64,000 nt of DNA from Ktedonosporobacter rubrisoli. Lineage in GTDB: Bacteria; Chloroflexota; Ktedonobacteria; Ktedonobacterales; Ktedonobacteraceae. Made by a program: the position numbers and the translations under genes. Positions 24,386-32,560 of this stretch are shown here, piece by piece (within the stretch, counting starts at the first letter, position 1; each line of letters starts with the position of its first letter). Where the stretch lies: assembly GCF_004208415.1 (NCBI RefSeq), contig NZ_CP035758.1:2232001-2296000 (forward strand), read 5' to 3'. A model generated the notes under the pieces. The model was not told where the DNA came from. It worked only from the letters and a program-made list of their open reading frames with translations, and did not search any database.

Positions 24386-25420
24386 ATGGACATGCTACGG
24401 CGTGAACTGCTGAAAAAGGGAGTAACGTTGGCGCTGCCAACTCCCTTGTTCTCCTTAGTGGGTAGCGATCTGCTGGCGCTTTCAGTTGAAGAGTACATGG
24501 CCCAATGGCCTACCTTATTGCAAGATTGTTGGAAGCTCATGGCAGGAAAGTATTTAGGAGTTGCAGAAAACCTGTTAGCCGCACATATTAATTCATTAAT
24601 GCAGATGATTTATAGCTCCTCTCACTTTAGAAGAGAAGCGGCAGCGATAGCAGTGCAGGCTAAGATCCTACAAGCTATTTTGGCCCTGCACCGCTTAGAT
24701 TTTGCAGCGCGAAAACTATTCTGTGGGGAAGCCGTTTCCTGTGCGCGGATTGCAGAGGAGCCACAGTTGCTAGCAATTGCCCTCAGATACTTTGCATATG
24801 CTTATATGCATCCTACTATTCAGCCTCTGCATGATAATTCTCATCAGCTAGATTTTGCCGTTGCCTCTTTTCAGGAAGCGCTCCATCTGGTAGATAAAGA
24901 AAAGCCTCTGCTCTGCAGCGTCCTTGGGTGTGGCCTGGCTGCTGCGCTGGCTCAACAGGGAAAAGAGAAGGAAGCGCTGGCAAATCTGCATAAAGCAGAG
25001 CGTATCTTTCCCACTTCTTCTGAGCGTGAGCCAGGTTTTGCCAACGCGGATTGGGATGAGGCCTCCTTCTATCTACTGATCGGCCGCGTATTTCTTGACC
25101 TTGCACAGCGCTACCCTCAACATGGCTATTATGAGCAGGCTTTAAAAACGCTGGAAAAAAGCTCAGCTCTGCAGATGGAGGCCAAGCGCATTAATAGCGA
25201 AATTTTTATCCATTTTAGCGCCGCCGCCTCGGGTATCGGCGATTTAGAGCTGTATGAAGAGAATATGAGAAAAGGTCTCTTGCTGGCAAAGGAGGTGGGA
25301 AGTCAAAAGAGAGCATTGGAGGCTTACGCTGTAGCGCAGAATGTTCCTCAAGCCTGGCATGCGGAGAGACGCATCCAGAAACTGGAAGTAGGGTTCTTTA
25401 CAAACTATGGAACATTGTAG
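24386..25420 (+). CDS. TPR protein, like the C-terminal half of Ktedonobacter HTH regulators
   Basis: A 344-residue alpha-helical protein. It opens with MDMLRRELLKKG and then consists of tetratricopeptide-like repeats (for example LAAALAQQGKEKEALANLHKAERI and YYEQALKTLEKSSAL). In Ktedonobacteria such regions normally follow an XRE-type helix-turn-helix domain in one long protein. Here that domain is absent, yet AAAGGAG lies 6 bases before the ATG, so the short form looks like a real start. It could be a stand-alone adaptor or a remnant of a regulator. The function is unknown. Confidence 0.6.
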   Translation: MDMLRRELLKKGVTLALPTPLFSLVGSDLLALSVEEYMAQWPTLLQDCWKLMAGKYLGVAENLLAAHINSLMQMIYSSSHFRREAAAIAVQAKILQAILALHRLDFAARKLFCGEAVSCARIAEEPQLLAIALRYFAYAYMHPTIQPLHDNSHQLDFAVASFQEALHLVDKEKPLLCSVLGCGLAAALAQQGKEKEALANLHKAERIFPTSSEREPGFANADWDEASFYLLIGRVFLDLAQRYPQHGYYEQALKTLEKSSALQMEAKRINSEIFIHFSAAASGIGDLELYEENMRKGLLLAKEVGSQKRALEAYAVAQNVPQAWHAERRIQKLEVGFFTNYGTL

Positions 25421-25806
25421 CTCTGATTGCTGCAAATGAAGTCACATAGCGTGAGTTCCAGGAACCTACTTGATTTCATAAGAGCGTGCTGCTGACCTGC
25501 ACCCGGCGATCTTGCCGAGGCAGAGATAGAGGGGGAGCGAAATTCTTGATACCCAAATAGAACCTCGTGTTGGGCAAGCAAATCGAAAATTTCCTATAGT
25601 CATATGAAGAGGCATCACAGAAGATGATCCTTCCTTTTAGCTCTAAAATAGCAAGATTGGAGAAATTTTGCCAAGATATCATGAAATATTCACTCCTGCG
25701 CGTCATCTCCTCTTCCCGCGGAGTCGCCGTTTTACAATACAAGCATAGCAGCTAATAGTCATTATGGAGAGAGCTGCCCCGCGAGACGGCCCTCTCCCAT
25801 GTATGC
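25421..25806. other. Intergenic region between convergent genes
   Basis: Separates the TPR gene from the convergent DJ-1/PfpI gene. A weak hairpin (GGAGAG at 25766, CTCTCC at 25792) lies 10 bases downstream of the PfpI stop and may be a poor terminator. An 88-codon minus-strand frame (25476-25742) has no recognisable features and is not called. Confidence 0.45.
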
Positions 25807-26487
25807 TCAGGATTTGTGAGCTCTCTGAGCCATGCGCGCCTGCTCCTGAGCCGCCTGCTGCTGTAACAACTGGCGCGTCAGGTCAATAGTGGTCTGCGAA
25901 GCCTTTTGTAGCGAGCCCGCGTCGAACGGTGGCTGAGGATCGTACTCGATCTCCAGTTGGATCGCCCGGGCCATCTCAGGACCAGCGATCTGAGCCGCCA
26001 GGTAAAAGGCCATGTCGATGCCAGCTGATACACCAGCCGCCGTGATAAGCTTGCCGTGCTGGATGAAGCGCTCGGGCAGATAGGTTGCGCCATACTGCTC
26101 AAGCGCGGCTTGCGCTGCCCAGTGCGTGGTTGCAGTTAGTCCTTTGAGCAGACCAGCAGCGCCCAACAATAGCGCGCCCGAACAGACAGAGGTAGTCCAT
26201 TGCGAAGTTGCATGCGCGGCCTGAATCCAGCTAAGCACTAGCTGATCCTTCGCCGCAGCAAACGTGCCAGCCATGCCACCGGGAATGACAAGAATATCCG
26301 GGTGGGGTACATCCTCAAGGCTGTAATCTGCATTGAGGGCCAGCGCTCCCGCCGTATCCGTGCGTTTTAGCCCGCTCTGCCGGGCCACAAATCGTAAGCT
26401 GGTCTCGGGCAGGCGAGAGAGCACTTCATAGGGACCAACAGCATCGAGAGCAGTCAGCCCCTCGTATAAAAGGATTGCAATCTGCAT
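25807..26487 (-). CDS. DJ-1/PfpI family protein
   Basis: A 226-residue protein of the class I glutamine amidotransferase-like fold. The nucleophile elbow is TSVCSGALLLG with C102, preceded by the conserved glutamate-bearing GPYEVLSRLP near residue 20. Members include isonitrile hydratase (InhA-type), proteases and chaperone-like enzymes. The overall form (AILLYEGLTALDAVGPYEVL) is nearest to the isonitrile-hydratase/GlxA N-terminal group. The substrate is unknown. The gene follows the P450 gene on the same strand at a distance of 125 bp. Confidence 0.82.
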   Translation of the reverse strand: MQIAILLYEGLTALDAVGPYEVLSRLPETSLRFVARQSGLKRTDTAGALALNADYSLEDVPHPDILVIPGGMAGTFAAAKDQLVLSWIQAAHATSQWTTSVCSGALLLGAAGLLKGLTATTHWAAQAALEQYGATYLPERFIQHGKLITAAGVSAGIDMAFYLAAQIAGPEMARAIQLEIEYDPQPPFDAGSLQKASQTTIDLTRQLLQQQAAQEQARMAQRAHKS

Positions 26488-26612
26488 AAATCAGCTCTTT
26501 TTCTGTGCGCTATGGCACAAATTGCTACTAAAAGGGAGGCACGTCGTCTCCCTCAAGCGAACATAGTTTGTGTTCGGCTAAAACGAGCGTAGCTAGCTTA
26601 AAGGGAAAAATG

Positions 26613-27836
26613 CTAGAACGCGACAGGCAAGCTGTTCAGGCTGCGTAAGGAAAATGTGGGTGTCCATCGCAACTGCTCTGGCTCGCAATTCATGCGCAGA
26701 TCCGGGAAGCGTTGCAGCAGTGCGCCAAAGGCAACCTGACCCTCCAGGCGCGCCAGTGGAGCGCCCAGGCAGAAATGGATGCCTTTGCCAAAGGCCACAT
26801 GCTGGTTCTCCTGGCGCGTAATATCCAGCAGCTCGGGATCAGTAAATTGTTGTGGATCGCTATTGGCCGAGACCAGGACCACGAATACCATCTCGCCCTT
26901 GTGGATCAGCTGATCATGGATAAGAATATCTTCGCTGGCCAGGCGCGGTGAGGAAAGCGTTACCGGCGAAGTATAGCGTAGCAACTCCTCGACCGCTGAA
27001 GGCAGTAAGCTGGGGTCGTTGCGCAACAGGTTCATCTGTTCAGGATATTCAAACAGGGCCAGCATGCCATTGCCAATCAAGTTCACCGTCGTTTCGTGGC
27101 CGGCCACAATGAGGAGAAAGATCATCGAGATCAGTTCAGTTTCGTTGAGTTTGTCGCCGCTCTCCTCAGCCTGGATCAGCCCGCTGACGAGATCCTCGCC
27201 CGGATGGAGGCGCTTTTCTGCCAGCAAATTTTTAATGTAAGCAATAAAAGCCTCCATTGCTCCCCCATATGCCTCGTCATTCTTGGACTCTTCCATGTTG
27301 ATAAGGGCCTGGGTCCAGGTGCGAAATTGCTGGCGATCCGCTACAGGAATGCCCAGCATTTCCGAAATTACTGTGATGGGCAGGGGAAAGGCAAAGTCCG
27401 CCACGAGATCCATGTGCCCTTGATCCTTGACGGCATCCAGCAACTCGTCAGTGATCTGCTGGATACGGGAGCGCAACTGCTCAATCATGCGTGGCGTGAA
27501 GACCTTGGAGACCAGATGGCGCAGGCGCGTATGATCCGGCGGGTCGGTCGTGAGCATGTCCCGTCTCCAGGCAAATTTCTTGAGACGCGCAGCCGTTTCA
27601 CCTGAGATTTCCTGGTTTCCCTTCATCTCAGTAGTTTTCTGTAAATCCTTGATGAAGCGTGGATCTTTCAGAATCGCTGTAACATCGGCGTAATCTGTGG
27701 CGATCCAGGCTCCTGTACCAAAAAAGTTATCGACAAAGAAGAGCGGCTTCTGCTGGCGTAAGCGCGCAAAGAATGCGTGGGGATGGCGTTTGACTTCTTG
27801 AGTGAGCATATCGTTAAAGGTAATTTGTGTCGTCAT
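26613..27836 (-). CDS. Cytochrome P450 (bacterial class I type)
   Basis: A 407-residue soluble P450. The heme-binding loop is FGKGIHFCLG with the axial cysteine C356. The I-helix motif is AGHETT, the K-helix ExxR is in EELLR, and DPPDHTRLRHLV is typical of bacterial hydroxylases such as the CYP107 group. It needs ferredoxin or flavodoxin partners, none of which are encoded nearby. A very large LuxR-type regulator gene lies immediately upstream on the same strand. Substrate unknown; secondary-metabolite or xenobiotic hydroxylation is plausible. Confidence 0.92.
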   Translation of the reverse strand: MTTQITFNDMLTQEVKRHPHAFFARLRQQKPLFFVDNFFGTGAWIATDYADVTAILKDPRFIKDLQKTTEMKGNQEISGETAARLKKFAWRRDMLTTDPPDHTRLRHLVSKVFTPRMIEQLRSRIQQITDELLDAVKDQGHMDLVADFAFPLPITVISEMLGIPVADRQQFRTWTQALINMEESKNDEAYGGAMEAFIAYIKNLLAEKRLHPGEDLVSGLIQAEESGDKLNETELISMIFLLIVAGHETTVNLIGNGMLALFEYPEQMNLLRNDPSLLPSAVEELLRYTSPVTLSSPRLASEDILIHDQLIHKGEMVFVVLVSANSDPQQFTDPELLDITRQENQHVAFGKGIHFCLGAPLARLEGQVAFGALLQRFPDLRMNCEPEQLRWTPTFSLRSLNSLPVAF

Positions 27837-27946
27837 ACAAAGCTTCCTTTCTTAAGGATGGATTTTCTGTGCTGTTAGTAGTGTAGTGCAGCAAATATGT
27901 TTTGTCGCACTCCTAAAGGAGCATTGAAGAGGAGGATCACAGAAGA

Positions 27947-30900
27947 TTAGAGCAAATGCAGCTCGCGGGCCCGGATGACGGCCCGAGTGCGATTGGTCGC
28001 TGACAGCTTGACCAGCAGATGTTTGACATGCCGCTTGGCAGTGTTAAGACTAATGATCAGCTGATCGGCGATCTGCTGGTTTGAGTAACCGCTGGCCAGT
28101 AGCGTAAGCACTTCTTGTTCGCGCGGGCTCAAAGGATCAGGCAGCGACTGAGGCGTCTTAGGCCTATGAGTAGGAGCAACTATTTGCATGCTTAAGGAGG
28201 CTTCCCTAAGCTGCTGGACATATTCGGGCGTGGCGGAGGTCCAGCCCGAGACCTGGGCCAGCAAGTTAGCCATAGGTTGGCCCTCATCGGCAATCAAGCG
28301 TACAAAGCCGGCTTGCTCGGTCTGAGGCAAAAGTGCCCCAAGAATGCTGAGCGCTGGCTTGATCTTGCCTTGCGCCTGCAAGCACAGAGCCGCAAGCATC
28401 TGGCTCTCTATGAGCCAGCCTTGCAGGCCTCTCGGATCGGCCCGGTCGCGCAAAAATCCTAGCAGGGCCAGCGCCTGGGAGAGCGCTGCTTTGTTGCGCT
28501 CAAGGCGCCACTGGGCTAGCAGGACGCGCGCGAGTGTTATATATTCAGCATAGTGCATGTCATCCAACAGCACTGCGCTTAGCTCGTTTGGGCGTAGCGG
28601 TTGGGCATTCTTCCAGCTCAGGGCTTCTTCCAGCATACCACAGGAAAGGGCGAGCCGCACGGCAGGTATCTCAATGAACCTCTTCTCAGGCGCTGCACCC
28701 GGTTGCTGCTCATCAGCTTGTGGAGAAGTTCTGGCAAATGCAGTGTTGCTCTGTACTAGCTCGATACGGGTTTGTAGCCAGAGATCGAGAATAGGAAAAG
28801 CTGTTCTTAAGTCCTGAGGAATAGACCGCGCCAGGAGGTCAAGGCGAGAGGCTGCAGAGGTGCTGGCCTGTTTCTGATCTTGCAAGAAGATCAAGGCGCT
28901 TTCTGGCTGGCCCAGGGCCAGCTCGATACGTGCTTGTAGGCAACGAATGAAACTGCTAAGAGTGAGCAGGCCCAGGCTCTGAGCAGCGGCAAGAGCCTGC
29001 CGGGCCGAGTGCGCGGCCTCGGACAAGTGATTTTGTTCATAGCACAAACTGGCTTTGCCCATGTGGAATAAGGCTAGAACCAATGGCGGAATCGTGGGGC
29101 GCGAAGCAAGCGCCTGCCAGATACGCTGATAGAACTCTCCTTGCTTGCGCAAATCCCCTTGAGCCTGATATATCTCGCTTAGATACCAGGTGGCAACCGG
29201 GTTCAAGGTATATTTATCTTCTGATGAGTAAGATGTACAGATGCCAAGAAATGTCTGTTCTGCGGCCTGCAGATCACCGCTAGCGCTGTGCATGATGCCA
29301 ATAAAAGTCTGTATCTGTAAGGCAATCAGCCGGCTCAAGAGCGTTTTATGTGCAGCAAGGGCCTGCAGAGCGTCGTAAAGCATTATTCTGGTATGGGCGA
29401 AATCTTTGCGCGAGAGCGCGGTCAGCGCGCGGAATAAAGTGAGCTCGCTTTGCAACTCCGCCCAGGAACTTCCTGTGGCCTGGCTCTGTGTTTGTGCGTG
29501 CTCTGCCATATGTTCGACGAGTTGTGTAATGGTTTCCGAGGAGCTTTTGGAAAATACTTGCATCCAGATGGCGGCAATGCAGAGTGCGGGCGAACTGAAA
29601 ATCATCTCTGCCGGAAAATATTCCAGCCAGCGAGCCAGAAGCTCCATGCGCCCTTGCTCCATGATCTCTGGTAGATATTCTATAAGCAAATCCAGCGCGC
29701 GCGAAAAGTCCCCAGCCTGCAAAGCATACTCGCAGGCCTCCTCATTATTCTGCTGCTCTTCATACCACCGGCTGGCCCGGCGATACAACTCCGGGACCAT
29801 TTCAGGCATGTATTTATGCAGATAGGCGCGCAAAGCCTCGGCGAATAAGGGATGATAACTATACCAGGTTTCGCTGCTGTCAGGTGCGTTTTGCAGGAGA
29901 TTAGCGCTATACAATGAGCTGAGTCGGGCCTGTCCATCCGCCTGGCCGGTAACTGCCTCGCAGAGCTGAGCGCACAGGCGGCTGAGAATGCTCGTCTTTA
30001 AGAGAAAATCGCGTATCTCTGGCGCTTGATGGACAAGGATCTCCTCACTGATATACTCAAGCAAAAAAGGGTGAGCGCCCGGCTGCGCTTGCAGAAAAGC
30101 GCCAGCATCCGTCTGCGAGCGTAGAGCCAGGGCCAGGAGATGAGTTCCCACAATCCAACCTTGCGTCTGCTGCTCCAAAAGCTGCAGGACACTGCTTGAT
30201 AAATCTAGCCCCATGGCATGTAGAAAAGCTTGTATCTCGCTAGAGGTAAAGCGTAGATCCTCGGTCCCAAGCTCCCAGAGCTGGCCATGAGCGCGCAGAC
30301 TGGCCAGCGGCAAGGGAGGAGCGCTGCGCGTTCCAACAAGGATATGGAGTTGCGGAGGAGCGTAGGAAAGCAAAAAGCTTAGCATGGCATGGGCCAGCTC
30401 GCTAGAGATAGTGTGATAGTCATCAAGGATCAATACTGTATCGCTGGAGAGCACATGGGCCAGCTCATTCACATAGTAGATCAACTGCTCTTCCCAGGCA
30501 GACCCGTGAGGTGTCAGTTCGAGGCCAATATCTTGCTCTAAGTTAGGGGCCTGCAGATTTCGTAAGGCGCCCAGCAGATAAGCCAGGAAGCGCGGAGGAT
30601 CGTTCTCGTCAGGCACGAGCGAGAGCCAGGCTACGGGATTGCGGGTCTGGCGGGCCCAGGCAGCCAACAACGTGGTTTTGCCCGAGCCGGCTGGAGCTGA
30701 GACCATAGTAAGCCTTGCCCGGGTTCCTTGATCGATGCTAGCGAGAAGGCGCGGGCGAGCCACATAATGGATGGGCAGGCGTGGGATAAGGAATCTCGTT
30801 TCAAGCAACGAGCTATGGGGCGGTCTTGATGAATGTTCAACTGCGGCAAGAGGGGCAACCGGCATGCTTGCTATGGCATATGTTGCTGATTCGGCGCTGC

Positions 30901-31210
30901 CAGCGAGCCGGCGCCCTGCAGCTTGCAGGCGTTCAAGCGTGAGGGCCGCCGATGTGCCTAGATAGCACCACTGCAGCCGACCATGCCAGCGTCGATAAGC
31001 GTACCAGTACCAGCCTCCACGCCGGCTACTTGCGCGCTTCTTATGGGCCGTAAAGCTGCAAGTATCGCTATGAAATGTGAAGGTGGTCGCCGTTTCCAGC
31101 CAGCTATACCAGGAGGTAGAGCCAACTGGCAATGTGGCTACCTCTGTTCCTTGCTTATATGTCAGAAGTGTATTTTGTATGCTGCCTGCTGTCTCCGTTA
31201 GCTGTTTCAA
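27947..31210 (-). CDS. MalT-type LuxR transcriptional regulator
   Basis: A 1087-residue STAND regulator. Residues of about 30-100 form a small basic aromatic module (FHSDTCSFTAHKKR, GGWYWYAYRRW, YLGTSAALTLERL). A NACHT-like ATPase follows, with Walker A SAPAGSGKTTL near 170 and Walker B VLILDDYHTI near 260. A TPR-rich central part of about 600 residues and a C-terminal LuxR helix-turn-helix (LSPREQEVLTLLASGYSNQQIADQL) complete it. Such proteins bind a small inducer and ATP, oligomerise and activate promoters. The start is TTG, chosen because GGGAGG lies 8 bases upstream. It precedes the P450 gene on the same strand. Confidence 0.9.
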   Translation of the reverse strand: MKQLTETAGSIQNTLLTYKQGTEVATLPVGSTSWYSWLETATTFTFHSDTCSFTAHKKRASSRRGGWYWYAYRRWHGRLQWCYLGTSAALTLERLQAAGRRLAGSAESATYAIASMPVAPLAAVEHSSRPPHSSLLETRFLIPRLPIHYVARPRLLASIDQGTRARLTMVSAPAGSGKTTLLAAWARQTRNPVAWLSLVPDENDPPRFLAYLLGALRNLQAPNLEQDIGLELTPHGSAWEEQLIYYVNELAHVLSSDTVLILDDYHTISSELAHAMLSFLLSYAPPQLHILVGTRSAPPLPLASLRAHGQLWELGTEDLRFTSSEIQAFLHAMGLDLSSSVLQLLEQQTQGWIVGTHLLALALRSQTDAGAFLQAQPGAHPFLLEYISEEILVHQAPEIRDFLLKTSILSRLCAQLCEAVTGQADGQARLSSLYSANLLQNAPDSSETWYSYHPLFAEALRAYLHKYMPEMVPELYRRASRWYEEQQNNEEACEYALQAGDFSRALDLLIEYLPEIMEQGRMELLARWLEYFPAEMIFSSPALCIAAIWMQVFSKSSSETITQLVEHMAEHAQTQSQATGSSWAELQSELTLFRALTALSRKDFAHTRIMLYDALQALAAHKTLLSRLIALQIQTFIGIMHSASGDLQAAEQTFLGICTSYSSEDKYTLNPVATWYLSEIYQAQGDLRKQGEFYQRIWQALASRPTIPPLVLALFHMGKASLCYEQNHLSEAAHSARQALAAAQSLGLLTLSSFIRCLQARIELALGQPESALIFLQDQKQASTSAASRLDLLARSIPQDLRTAFPILDLWLQTRIELVQSNTAFARTSPQADEQQPGAAPEKRFIEIPAVRLALSCGMLEEALSWKNAQPLRPNELSAVLLDDMHYAEYITLARVLLAQWRLERNKAALSQALALLGFLRDRADPRGLQGWLIESQMLAALCLQAQGKIKPALSILGALLPQTEQAGFVRLIADEGQPMANLLAQVSGWTSATPEYVQQLREASLSMQIVAPTHRPKTPQSLPDPLSPREQEVLTLLASGYSNQQIADQLIISLNTAKRHVKHLLVKLSATNRTRAVIRARELHLL

Positions 31211-31258
31211 GCAAGCATCCTCCCTTGCATAGCTACGAGCCTTCAGTCGTCATTTCAT

Positions 31259-31328
31259 AAGTTAGAGAACAGGCGCCGCCCGAGCCTATCGTCCCTACTA
31301 AGTATATACTCCCGAAAGTTAGAGAACA
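31259..31328. repeat. Direct repeat upstream of the LuxR gene
   Basis: AAGTTAGAGAACA occurs at 31259-31271 and again at 31316-31328. The 57-bp spacing and position 50-120 bp before the LuxR gene start would suit tandem regulator sites, but no other copy was found. Confidence 0.35.
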
Positions 31329-31417
31329 AGTGCAGCATGGGTTAGCTAGCAAATCTCAGGGCTATTGCAGGCAAGACGAAAGCAGGGAGGGTGGGAAGGA
31401 AGCGCTTGCTGCGTAGC

Positions 31418-32257
31418 CTATATATGCGCTGCGGCTTGCCTGGCTTCGCCAACCCGTTCCAACCATTCGCTGATCAGCGCATTGAAGAGCTCGGGCTGCT
31501 CAATATGAGCATTATGGCCGGCGCGATCCAGAACCGCAAAGGTCGCGCGCGGATAATTCTCAAGGATGCGCCAGGCGTCTCGATAGCCCACGATATGGTC
31601 CTGACGGCCCAGCAGCATTACCACAGGCTTCGTGAAGGGCTCGGGGAGCCGATCCACCTCGAAGGTGTAATCATATTGTTCTCTAAACTTTTTAAGAAAA
31701 GCCTCATCTGCTATGCGCGAGGGGGTAAGGAGCTCATCGCGAAAACGCTCCCAATTATAGCGGTCCTGCACAACTGCCATTGAGGCAAATTCGTCTGCAT
31801 CTTCCTCCTCAAGAGAGGCCAGCAAGGCCGGATTCCTCACAATAATGCTTTGTGGCGAGACATCGCGCCGCGTCGGGTTCGCAATAATGCCGGGACAGAT
31901 GAGGGCCATACCATCAACCTGCTCAAACTTGCGCTGGAGCACGCCGCGTGCCAGGTAGCCGCCATACGATTCGCCCACAAGCAGAAAGCGTTGCCCAGGG
32001 ATGAGCGTATCAATGAAATCTATCACAACATCAAGCATATCATCAGAGCCGCGAATATGTTCTTTGCCAGGGGTCTGCCCCATACCCGGGAGGTCAAGAT
32101 AGATGCGCCGCCATCCCGTTCGCCTGGCAAAAATAGGTTGCTCCATGCTGTTCGTCATCATTCGATGGTCACAGTTAAAGCCGTGCAGCAGGATGATCGG
32201 CTGGCCCTCGCCATAGGCTTCATAATAAACAGGCACGTCGTGTGCTATGCATTCCAT
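31418..32257 (-). CDS. Alpha/beta hydrolase
   Basis: A 279-residue protein. It has the oxyanion-hole region ILLHGFNCDH, the nucleophile elbow GESYGG with S97 and a C-terminal catalytic histidine in DRAGHNAHIEQPE. The acid is probably D in LGRQDHIVGY. Proteins like this include esterases, C-C hydrolases and haloperoxidase-type enzymes; the sequence does not decide among them. GAGGAG lies before the ATG. Confidence 0.85.
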   Translation of the reverse strand: MECIAHDVPVYYEAYGEGQPIILLHGFNCDHRMMTNSMEQPIFARRTGWRRIYLDLPGMGQTPGKEHIRGSDDMLDVVIDFIDTLIPGQRFLLVGESYGGYLARGVLQRKFEQVDGMALICPGIIANPTRRDVSPQSIIVRNPALLASLEEEDADEFASMAVVQDRYNWERFRDELLTPSRIADEAFLKKFREQYDYTFEVDRLPEPFTKPVVMLLGRQDHIVGYRDAWRILENYPRATFAVLDRAGHNAHIEQPELFNALISEWLERVGEARQAAAHI

Positions 32258-32560
32258 AAGTAGAAAGCTCCTCAGTATTTTTCAAAGTGGTCTCTTCTAC
32301 ACTTTAGACAGCGTATCTTGCTGGTTACGCGACGTCTCGCTCTTGTCTCATATTACGTCAAGCTTCGACTGAATAGCAAAAGTCTACCCCGTGTTAGGGA
32401 ATCTTAGCATTTTGTTGAAAATGAGAAGCGCGCTTTCTAGTATCCAGATGGCAAGGAAGAAGGCTCTGTGACGATTCCTTCGGATGATACTGTTAACACC
32501 ACTATTTCGTCTCTCTTATACAGAGAATATTTATGCACTTAGTGAGGGAATAGAGGATGT
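32258..32560. other. Divergent intergenic region
   Basis: About 300 bp between the alpha/beta hydrolase (leftward) and the sigma factor gene (rightward). I see no gene, strong repeat or clear promoter pair. Confidence 0.45.

Noticed and set aside
26558..26576. CGAACA...TGTTCG inverted repeat as a LexA box
   Set aside because: The spacing between GAAC and GTTC is 9 bases instead of the 4 of SOS boxes of the GAACN4GTTC type; position relative to a damage-response gene is also lacking.
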